This document shows, in pieces, positions 9,366-15,725 of a DNA stretch of 64,000 bases. Position numbers and translations under genes: made by a program. Every line of letters begins with the position of its first letter. The first letter of the stretch is position 1. A model generated the notes under the pieces. It ran no database searches and was not told the DNA's origin. It was given only the letters and a program-made list of their open reading frames with translations. Location of the stretch: NCBI GenBank assembly GCA_003550275.1, contig QXCW01000002.1, positions 3,099,501 through 3,163,500 of the forward strand. The letters are read 5' to 3'. This DNA comes from Flavobacteriaceae bacterium MAR_2010_72. Its GTDB lineage: Bacteria; Bacteroidota; Bacteroidia; Flavobacteriales; Flavobacteriaceae.

Positions 9366-9800
9366 TTATTTAATCATTTTTTTAACGCCAGACAATAGCA
9401 TTGCTGCAGCTGCGCTACAGATTAATATATAAAATGCTATTAAGCCTGCTCCTACCATATGAGATTGGCCTTCAGTTGCTGCAACTCCGTTGTAAAAATA
9501 ATTTCCAGCGTCAGAACCGCCAGACAATATATATGAAACAACCAAAACAGCAGCAAATGCTCCTACTCCTACTAACGTATTTTTTAGGGATCCAGTATTT
9601 GTAAATAAATTTTTAAGAACAAAAAACAAAACAAACACTAAAGTTAACCCTAAAATAATATATGCTACAAACGCAATTGGATCTACTGAAGCGTCATCTC
9701 CTGCTTTAATTGCCTCATCCCCTACAGAGATAATTCTAATTAAAAAGATAATGCCTATTAGCCCAAGTGCTGCAGCTACTATTTTTAATATTTTGTGCAT
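9366..9800 (-). CDS. conserved membrane protein of the exbB-exbD operon
   Basis: This 144-residue protein has about four hydrophobic segments (near 5-22, 44-64, 72-94 and 114-138). I do not recognise a named family. It is placed between exbB and the two exbD genes with 21-nt and 6-nt gaps, so it is co-transcribed with the TonB energiser. The position suggests an extra inner-membrane subunit of this ExbB/ExbD complex or an assembly factor. No motif gives a direct function. Confidence 0.75.
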   Translation of the reverse strand: MHKILKIVAAALGLIGIIFLIRIISVGDEAIKAGDDASVDPIAFVAYIILGLTLVFVLFFVLKNLFTNTGSLKNTLVGVGAFAAVLVVSYILSGGSDAGNYFYNGVAATEGQSHMVGAGLIAFYILICSAAAAMLLSGVKKMIK

Positions 9801-9821
9801 AATTTTTTAAATTATTGTGGT

Positions 9822-10595
9822 TTATTTTTTGTTTCTAATTAATAGGTCCATTAAGGTAATAGACGCATCTTCCATATCATTTACAATACTATCAATTTTA
9901 GCGATAATGTAGTTGTAAAAAATTTGAAGTATAATTGCCACAATAAGACCAAATACAGTTGTTAAAAGAGCTACTTTAATACCACCCGCAACTAATGACG
10001 GTTGCATATCACCAGCAGCTTCAATTTTATCAAAAGCTTGGATCATACCAATTACTGTACCCATGAACCCAAGCATCGGTGCCAAGGCAATAAATAATGA
10101 AATCCAAGATACGTTTTTCTCTAACTGTCCCATTTGCACACCTCCATAGGCTACAACTGCTTTTTCAACAGCATCTAAACCTTCGTCGGTTCTGTCCAGT
10201 CCCTGATAAAAAATCGAGGCAACAGGACCTTTCGTGTTTCTACAAACTTCTTTAGCAGCTTCAACACCACCAGAAGCCAAAGCGTCTTCAACACTTTGAG
10301 TTAATTTTTTAGTATTAGTTGTTGACAAGTTTAAAAAGATAATTCTTTCAATTGCAATAGCTAGTCCTAAAATAAGACATAGTAAAACAATTCCCATGAA
10401 CCCTGGTCCACCTTCAATAAATCGTTTTTTCAATTCTTGGTGAAACCCAAGTTCTTCAGCAGGAGCTGGAGTCTCTTCGTCTTGAGTTATTGTAGCAACC
10501 GTTGTTGCTGTTGTTGTCGTTGTGTATGCGTTAGCATTAACAGTTCCGAAAGCCATGATTCCTGCTATGGCTAGGATAGAAAATAGTCTTTTCAT
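9822..10595 (-). CDS. exbB: MotA/TolQ/ExbB proton-channel protein
   Basis: A 257-residue protein with the three membrane segments of ExbB/TolQ (about 66-88, 165-190 and 205-230) and the conserved APMLGFMGTVIGMI stretch near 172-185. It forms the pentameric proton channel around ExbD. It differs from enteric ExbB in having an N-terminal signal-like hydrophobic stretch (about 1-23) followed by a Thr-rich, acidic, presumably periplasmic linker (about 24-50). It is the first gene of the exbB-membrane protein-exbD-exbD operon. A TATCTTTA box lies upstream on the minus strand, near 10631-10638. Confidence 0.93.
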   Translation of the reverse strand: MKRLFSILAIAGIMAFGTVNANAYTTTTTATTVATITQDEETPAPAEELGFHQELKKRFIEGGPGFMGIVLLCLILGLAIAIERIIFLNLSTTNTKKLTQSVEDALASGGVEAAKEVCRNTKGPVASIFYQGLDRTDEGLDAVEKAVVAYGGVQMGQLEKNVSWISLFIALAPMLGFMGTVIGMIQAFDKIEAAGDMQPSLVAGGIKVALLTTVFGLIVAIILQIFYNYIIAKIDSIVNDMEDASITLMDLLIRNKK

Positions 10596-10670
10596 CGTTC
10601 TTAATCTTAATTTTATTAGTTAAAGTGTTAAAGATATAAAAAAATTACAATTAAAAAATAAAAATTACAG

Positions 10671-10758
10671 CAGAGAGGAAGGGATTCGAACCCTCGATAC
10701 GCTTTTGGCGTATACACACTTTCCAGGCGTGCGCCTTCGACCACTCGGCCACCTCTCT
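10671..10758 (-). tRNA. tRNA-Ser (anticodon GGA)
   Basis: The minus strand folds into an 88-nt tRNA: acceptor AGAGAGG pairs with CCTCTCT, and the discriminator is G. The anticodon stem CACGC/GTGTG (with one G-U) frames the loop CTGGAAA with anticodon GGA. A long variable arm (TATACGCC...) is present, as in class II tRNAs, and the T arm carries TTCGAAT. The CCA end is not encoded. It reads UCC and UCU codons. Confidence 0.97.
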
Positions 10759-10831
10759 GTAACTTAATTTTTTAAATTGGTGGGTCAAATAACAAAAAAT
10801 TCTTGAGAGCCTGAAATTTTATTCGTTAATT

Positions 10832-11863
10832 TTAAAACATTTCTCCACGCAAGGAAGTTTCGAATATGGTTTTAAAGGTTTTAGCTGAAATTTTTTCACC
10901 TAACATATACATTAACTTTGTTACGGCAGCCTCTGTAGTGATATCTTTTCCTGAAACTACACCAATAGATTTTAGTTTTGTACTGGTTTCATATTGCCCC
11001 ATAATCACACTGCCACCAGAACATTGGGTCACATTTATAATTTGTGTGCCTTTATTAATGGTTTGGGACAATAAATCTATAAACCACTGCTCTGTGGTGG
11101 TATTGCCGGCTCCATAAGTTTCTAAAATGACTCCTTTAATATGATCGGCATTTAAAATAGTTTCTAAAACCGCTTTTGAAATCCCCGGAAAGAGTTTTAG
11201 GACGACAATATTAGCGTCCAAAACTTTGTGCACCACCAACTTTTTTCTTGTATTAGGCTTAAAGAGATATTCACTATTTACTTTTAAATGAACTCCAGAT
11301 TCTGCCAAATGCGGATAATTTAAAGATTCAAAGGCTTCAAAATGTTCTGCATTTATTTTTGTAGTTCTATTACCACGGTATAGTTTGTACTCAAAATATA
11401 AGCCTACTTCCTTTATAACCGGTTTTCCATGTTGATGCAAAGCCGCCATTTGAATGGAGGTGATTAAATTTTCTTTGGCATCAGTACGTAAATCCCCAAT
11501 AGGCAGTTGCGACCCAGTTAAAATCACTGGCTTTGCCAGATTCTCTAACATAAAACTTAATGCCGAAGCTGTATAACTCATGGTATCACTTCCATGAAGT
11601 ACTACAAAACCATCAAAAGCCTCATAATTTATTTCAATTAATTCTGCGATTTCCAGCCAATATCCTGGATTCATATTTGAAGAATCTATTGGTTGTTTGA
11701 ATGATTTTGTGGTTATCCTACAATCTAATAGCTTAAGTTCAGGAATACGATTTAATAAATTTTTGAAGTCGAACGCCTTTAAAACTCCCGTGTTTGGGTC
11801 TTTTATCATCCCAATGGTTCCACCTGTGTAGATTAATAATATTTTAGGCTGAATGTGATTCAT
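10832..11863 (-). CDS. ansA: type I L-asparaginase
   Basis: This 343-residue enzyme hydrolyses asparagine to aspartate and ammonia. It shows both threonine signatures of the asparaginase/glutaminase fold: YTGGTIG (about 12-18) and the HGSDTMSYT segment (about 89-97). The PVILTGSQLP stretch is also typical. No signal peptide is seen, so this is the cytoplasmic type I form with an N-terminal and a smaller C-terminal domain. It is followed 64 nt upstream in the chromosome by the TatD gene on the same strand. The two may be co-transcribed, but nothing ties them functionally. Confidence 0.93.
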   Translation of the reverse strand: MNHIQPKILLIYTGGTIGMIKDPNTGVLKAFDFKNLLNRIPELKLLDCRITTKSFKQPIDSSNMNPGYWLEIAELIEINYEAFDGFVVLHGSDTMSYTASALSFMLENLAKPVILTGSQLPIGDLRTDAKENLITSIQMAALHQHGKPVIKEVGLYFEYKLYRGNRTTKINAEHFEAFESLNYPHLAESGVHLKVNSEYLFKPNTRKKLVVHKVLDANIVVLKLFPGISKAVLETILNADHIKGVILETYGAGNTTTEQWFIDLLSQTINKGTQIINVTQCSGGSVIMGQYETSTKLKSIGVVSGKDITTEAAVTKLMYMLGEKISAKTFKTIFETSLRGEMF

Positions 11864-11927
11864 ATTTTATTTATGGTTTAGAACACCAAACGTCCGTTTA
11901 TCATTATTAGAAAATTTGGCCATTATA

Positions 11928-12695
11928 CTAAATACCAAATACCTCTTTAGAGTTTTGGGTTGTAATTTCGGCAATTTTTTCTAGTGGCAGTTGGTATAGT
12001 TCAGACAATTTTTCCAATACTTTAATAATATAGGCACTTTCATTTCGCTTTCCTCTGTATGGTTTTGGTGCTAAATAAGGGGAATCTGTTTCTAATACTA
12101 TATGCTTTAAAGGAATTTGATTAATGAATTGGTCTATTCCTCCATTTTTAAAAGTTACTACACCTCCTATTCCCAGTTTCATATTATAAGAAATCGCTTT
12201 ATGAGCCTGATCTAGATTTCCCGTAAAACAATGAAAAATCCCGAAAAGATCATCGCTTTTTTCTTCCTCCAAGACATTAAATATCTCATCAAAAGCCTCT
12301 CTACAATGTATGACAATAGGCAAATTATATTGCTTTGCCAATTGAATTTGGTGCTTAAATGCTTCTTTCTGAATAGGAAGTGTGGTTTTATCCCAGTACA
12401 GATCAATCCCGATTTCACCAATGGCATAGAAACGGCGTTGCGCAAGTTGTTCCTCAACATGGTTTAGCTCTTCTCTATAATTTTCCTTTACAGAAGTTGG
12501 ATGAAGTCCCATCATCAAAAAGATATGGTTTGGAAAACTAGACTCCAAAGCCATCATGGCTTGGGTATATGACGCGTCAATTGCAGGAATAAAAAACCGC
12601 TTTACGCCATGATCAATGGCGCGTTCGATCATAAGTTCACGGTCTTCATCAAAGGCTTCACTATATAGATGTGTATGTGTATCGGTAATTAACAT
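11928..12695 (-). CDS. TatD-family metal-dependent deoxyribonuclease
   Basis: A 255-residue TIM-barrel metal hydrolase. The first metal motif is Thr-His-Thr-His at residues 6-9 (DTHTHLYS). The other ligands are seen in GEIGIDLYWD, IVIHCREAFDE and FHCFTGN, and the last Asp in LETDSPYLAP. TatD proteins are Mg-dependent DNases/exonucleases of the cytoplasm linked to DNA repair. The ATG at 12695 lies only 4 nt after a consensus -7 box (12700-12707), so its transcript is probably leaderless. Confidence 0.93.
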   Translation of the reverse strand: MLITDTHTHLYSEAFDEDRELMIERAIDHGVKRFFIPAIDASYTQAMMALESSFPNHIFLMMGLHPTSVKENYREELNHVEEQLAQRRFYAIGEIGIDLYWDKTTLPIQKEAFKHQIQLAKQYNLPIVIHCREAFDEIFNVLEEEKSDDLFGIFHCFTGNLDQAHKAISYNMKLGIGGVVTFKNGGIDQFINQIPLKHIVLETDSPYLAPKPYRGKRNESAYIIKVLEKLSELYQLPLEKIAEITTQNSKEVFGI

Positions 12696-12699
12696 GGCA

Positions 12700-12707
12700 C
12701 AAAAATA
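12700..12707 (-). promoter_or_regulatory. -7 box of the tatD-family gene (leaderless)
   Basis: On the minus strand the sequence is TATTTTTG, then TGCC, then ATG. The same string TATTTTTGTGCCATG precedes the polyprenyl synthetase gene at 20465. Transcription should begin at or within a few nt of the start codon. Confidence 0.7.
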
Positions 12708-12823
12708 GTAGTTTTTGCTCGAAATAATTTTTTAAAGAACCCTATTAAATCAACCTTGTTCATCACCTCACACTTTTATTTTTATAGTTTATCTTTACGG
12801 TGACAACAACAGTCCTAATATCT

Positions 12824-13264
12824 ATGACCCAATTAAAAGAATTTCTCCTTAATAAAGGCTACACGAAAATTAAATTGCACCTAACCAAAACCAATCATTT
12901 TGAAATAAAAGCAACTCTAAATGGTGTTAAAGGCCTTTTTATTTTAGATACTGGAGCCTCAAACTCTTGTGTGGGTTTTGAAGCCACTGAAAGATTTAAG
13001 TTAAAGGCTAAAGACTCCGAAGTTAAGGCCGCTGGTGCAGGTGCCACAGATATGCTTACGCAAATTTCCAAAAAAAACCATCTTAAAATAGGCAAATGGA
13101 AAAAAGAAAAAGTTGCACTAATTTTGTTTAACCTCAACCATGTTAATACGGCACTTATTAGTCATGATTCAAAGCCTGTTGACGGAATTATTGGCGCTGA
13201 TATATTAAAAAAAGCTAAAGGAATTATTGACTATGAAAAAAAATACCTTTACTTAAAACTGTAA
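12824..13264 (+). CDS. retropepsin-like aspartic protease
   Basis: Starting at the ATG at 12824 this gives a 146-residue soluble protein. It carries the catalytic triad of clan AA aspartic proteases, Asp42-Thr43-Gly44 in FILDTGAS, followed by a second hydrophobic-Gly motif (DGIIGADIL, near 124-132). One DTG per chain implies an active dimer, as in retropepsins. A GTG at 12800 is in frame but is only 2 nt after a TATCTTTA -7-like box (12790-12797), so the ATG is preferred. No signal peptide is visible, so it should act in the cytoplasm. Substrate unknown. Confidence 0.82.
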   Translation: MTQLKEFLLNKGYTKIKLHLTKTNHFEIKATLNGVKGLFILDTGASNSCVGFEATERFKLKAKDSEVKAAGAGATDMLTQISKKNHLKIGKWKKEKVALILFNLNHVNTALISHDSKPVDGIIGADILKKAKGIIDYEKKYLYLKL

Positions 13265-13330
13265 GACCATACTTTAATTTCTTAGAATTGTAAGTATCTT
13301 TATTGTCTAATCCCTCAGAATAAAATTTAA

Positions 13331-13957
13331 ATGAATAACTCTATTTTAATAGCAGACGACCATCCTCTAATATTAAAAGGCCTTAATGATTTCTTGGTAG
13401 AAAATGGATATAATGTTTTGGCAAGAGCCAAAGATGGCAGAGAAGCCTACCAGCTTATTAAAGAAAAACAGCCTGATATTGCCATTTTAGATATTAGAAT
13501 GCCATATTTGGATGGACTTGAAATTGCAAGAAAATGCCATGAAGAAGAACTTTCGACCAAAATCGTTTTAATCACATTTGAAAAAGATGAAGCCCTTTAC
13601 GAACAAGCTAAAGGATTAAATATTTATGGCTATGTTTTAAAAGAATTTGCTTTGGAAGAAATCGAAAATTGTCTGAATTCGGTACAAAATAACATCCCTT
13701 ATTTTAGTCCAGAGCTTCTTGAGTTTTTAGAGGTTGATGAATCTGTGAAGGCTTTGCACCTTTTAACAACTACAGAGAAAGAAATCCTTCGCTTGATTTC
13801 AGAAAATAAAACTGCCAAAGAAATTGGAGAACAAATGTATATTTCAAGCAGAACGGTAGAAAAACATAAAAGCAATATCATTAAAAAACTAGATATTACA
13901 CCGTTCCAAAATAATCTTCTTATTTGGGTGAAAGAAAACCAACGGCATTTATCATAA
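13331..13957 (+). CDS. NarL/FixJ-type response regulator (orphan)
   Basis: A 208-residue two-domain regulator. The receiver domain (about 1-120) has the acidic pocket Asp9/Asp10, phospho-acceptor Asp54 (AILDIRMP) and a Lys near 104. The LuxR-type helix-turn-helix (about 143-205) includes LTTTEKEILRLI and SSRTVEKHKSNI. No histidine kinase lies beside it. Downstream, 3 nt after the stop, begins the first of two 18-20-bp perfect palindromes, which could be its target or that of another dimeric regulator; this link is speculative. Confidence 0.93.
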   Translation: MNNSILIADDHPLILKGLNDFLVENGYNVLARAKDGREAYQLIKEKQPDIAILDIRMPYLDGLEIARKCHEEELSTKIVLITFEKDEALYEQAKGLNIYGYVLKEFALEEIENCLNSVQNNIPYFSPELLEFLEVDESVKALHLLTTTEKEILRLISENKTAKEIGEQMYISSRTVEKHKSNIIKKLDITPFQNNLLIWVKENQRHLS

Positions 13958-13959
13958 AT

Positions 13960-13979
13960 AATACGTAACGTTACGTATT
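13960..13979. promoter_or_regulatory. perfect palindrome, copy 1 (operator candidate)
   Basis: AATACGTAACGTTACGTATT is a 20-bp perfect palindrome, centred on AACGTT, starting 3 nt after the response-regulator stop codon. It looks like a binding site for a dimeric regulator. Confidence 0.6.
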
Positions 13980-14046
13980 GTTTGGTGTTTGTTTTTTTGC
14001 GAAATTTACATTGCTATTAATTAATACCTTTTAAATGAGGGTTAAG

Positions 14047-14077
14047 GCTCTGGATCATAATTGATTCAGAGCTTTTT
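14047..14077 (+). terminator. hairpin with T tract closing repeat copy 1
   Basis: GCTCTGGATCA pairs with TGATTCAGAGC (11 bp, one G-T) around a TAAT loop, followed by five T. It could end the response-regulator transcript or a short RNA starting inside repeat copy 1. Confidence 0.65.
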
Positions 14078-14132
14078 CATTAATTATATTCCTTCTTTGG
14101 TTTCAACAAGAACTTCTGGTTTTTATAAAAAT

Positions 14133-14150
14133 ATACGTAACGTTACGTAT
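14133..14150. promoter_or_regulatory. perfect palindrome, copy 2 (operator candidate)
   Basis: ATACGTAACGTTACGTAT is identical to the 18-bp core of copy 1 and is followed by the same downstream blocks at the same distances. Confidence 0.6.
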
Positions 14151-14218
14151 TGTTTAGTGTTTGTTTAATTCCGAAATTTACATTGCTATTAATTAATTCT
14201 TAGGGAGTTTCTATAAAA

Positions 14219-14241
14219 GCTCTGGGTCATTGATTCAGAGC
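14219..14241 (+). terminator. hairpin closing repeat copy 2
   Basis: GCTCTGGGTCA and TGATTCAGAGC form the same stem as in copy 1, but with a nearly closed loop and only TTC after it, so it is a weaker terminator. Confidence 0.4.
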
Positions 14242-14296
14242 TTCGCTTTCAAAGCTTTTGAATTTATCCTTGAGATGCCCCAAACTGCTAAATGGC

Positions 14297-14404
14297 ATGA
14301 GATATAAGTTTAGTCGTTATAATAGGCTATTTATTGTTGGCGTAATTGGTATTAGTATCCTAATTATTGCCATTAATATTGTAGCAATTATTTTAGTTAG
14401 TTAG
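14297..14404 (+). CDS. possible 35-residue membrane peptide
   Basis: The frame starts with MRYKFSRYNRLF, which has five basic residues, and continues with one unbroken hydrophobic segment (about 12-34) ending VAIILVS. This is a clean single-span, positive-inside small membrane protein. A near-consensus -7 box TATCCTTG (14265-14272) lies 24 nt before the ATG, and a strong terminator (14416-14449) follows the stop by 11 nt, so a short dedicated transcript is plausible. No Shine-Dalgarno sequence is obvious. The peptide is too short for a family call and could be a chance frame. Confidence 0.4.
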   Translation: MRYKFSRYNRLFIVGVIGISILIIAINIVAIILVS

Positions 14405-14415
14405 TTAGTTATTAG

Positions 14416-14449
14416 AAAAAAAGCGCAACTTTAAAGTTGCGCTTTTTTT
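14416..14449. terminator. bidirectional terminator between the small ORF and sucB
   Basis: A perfect 34-bp palindrome with GCGCAACTTT arms flanked by seven A on the left and seven T on the right. It can end transcripts from both sides, including the sucAB operon on the minus strand (sucB stop at 14474). Confidence 0.85.
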
Positions 14450-14473
14450 AATTATTTCCTTTTTTGATAAACC

Positions 14474-15691
14474 TTAAAGTTCCAAAGCTTTTTTAATATC
14501 GTTATTCATAAGTAACTCAACAGGGTTTTCTAGAGCTTCTTTTATTGCTACTAAAAATCCAACAGATTCTTTTCCATCAATAATTCGATGGTCATAGGAT
14601 AGTGCAACGTACATGATTGGACGAATTTCAACTTTACCCTCAATTGCTACAGGGCGCTCAACGATATTATGCATTCCTAAAATTCCACTTTGAGGCGGGT
14701 TTATGATCGGGGTAGACAACATACTTCCAAAAACCCCTCCATTAGAAATGGTAAAGGTTCCACCTGTCATTTCATCTACCGTAATTTGCCCATCCCGAGC
14801 TCTAATCGCTAATCGTTTTACTTCGGCTTCTACACCTCTAAAGCTTAATTTTTCGGCATTACGCATAACAGGAACCATTAAGCCTTTAGGGCCTGAAACA
14901 GCAATACTAATATCACAAAAATCATAACTCACCATTTCCTGGCCATCGATCATAGAATTTACAGCAGGATATTCTTGCAAAGCACGAACTACGGCAAGCG
15001 TAAAAAAGCTCATAAACCCAAGTCCGACACCATGCTTTTCTTTAAATGCTTCCTTATATTCATTTCTCAAAGCAAAAATAGGAGACATGTCTACCTCATT
15101 AAAAGTAGTTAGCATGGCCGTTGTATTTTTGGCTTCCACCAAACGCTCAGCAACTTTCCGACGCAACATCGACATTTTTTTACGGCTACTGCCTCTTCCT
15201 TCAGTATTAATTTCAACTCCCATTGATGGCACTGCGTTAACGGCATCCTCTTTAGTGATCCTACCGTCTTTACCAGAACCCTTAACTTGGTTTGCATCAA
15301 TTCCTTTTTCTGATAATATTTTTTTGGCTGCAGGACTTGCACTACCTGTTGCGTAAGTGGTTTCGCCTTGAGATTTCTCTGGCGTACTTACTTCGCTCTC
15401 TTTGGTTTCAGCCTTTTTCTCTGATTTTTCAGAAGAACTACCTTCTGGCCTTTCCGCACTTGTATCGATAAGGCAAACTACTGCCCCAACGGCCACGGCA
15501 TCACCTTCTTCCGCCTTTAATGTTATCGTTCCACTTGCTTCCGCTGGAAGTTCTAAAGTTGCTTTATCACTATCAACTTCTGCAATGGCTTGGTCTTTTT
15601 CTACATAATCACCATCTTCAACCAACCAAGTTGCGATTTCAACCTCCTTTATGGACTCTCCCGGTGAAGGCACTTTCATTTCTAAAATCAT
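14474..15691 (-). CDS. sucB: 2-oxoglutarate dehydrogenase E2 (dihydrolipoyl succinyltransferase)
   Basis: This 405-residue E2 subunit transfers the succinyl group from lipoate to CoA in the TCA cycle. An N-terminal lipoyl domain (about 1-76) has the lipoylated Lys43 in [11 protein letters not shown] charged linker follows, then the peripheral subunit-binding domain (about 117-153) with [13 protein letters not shown]. The catalytic domain ends in the active-site motif [11 protein letters not shown] (near 372-382). It follows sucA with a 34-nt gap, and the pair form an operon. The E3 subunit (lipoamide dehydrogenase) is not in the window. Confidence 0.96.
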   Translation of the reverse strand: MILEMKVPSPGESIKEVEIATWLVEDGDYVEKDQAIAEVDSDKATLELPAEASGTITLKAEEGDAVAVGAVVCLIDTSAERPEGSSSEKSEKKAETKESEVSTPEKSQGETTYATGSASPAAKKILSEKGIDANQVKGSGKDGRITKEDAVNAVPSMGVEINTEGRGSSRKKMSMLRRKVAERLVEAKNTTAMLTTFNEVDMSPIFALRNEYKEAFKEKHGVGLGFMSFFTLAVVRALQEYPAVNSMIDGQEMVSYDFCDISIAVSGPKGLMVPVMRNAEKLSFRGVEAEVKRLAIRARDGQITVDEMTGGTFTISNGGVFGSMLSTPIINPPQSGILGMHNIVERPVAIEGKVEIRPIMYVALSYDHRIIDGKESVGFLVAIKEALENPVELLMNNDIKKALEL

Positions 15692-15725
15692 TCTACTAAT
15701 ATTTTAGTTTTATCAAATATTGTTG

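Larger units (their letters stand above)
13958..14241 (+). repeat. tandem duplicated non-coding unit (two ~110-170-bp copies)
   Basis: Two copies of the same layout start 172 bp apart (13961 and 14133). Each has an identical 18-bp palindrome, then TTGTTT-G/A-GTGTTTGTTT, then CGAAATTTACATTGC running into TATTAATTAAT. Each copy ends in a GCTCTGG-type hairpin (14047-14077 and 14219-14241). The spacers between the conserved blocks have diverged, so the duplication is not recent and the blocks look selected. No open reading frame is shared by the two copies. Confidence 0.8.
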
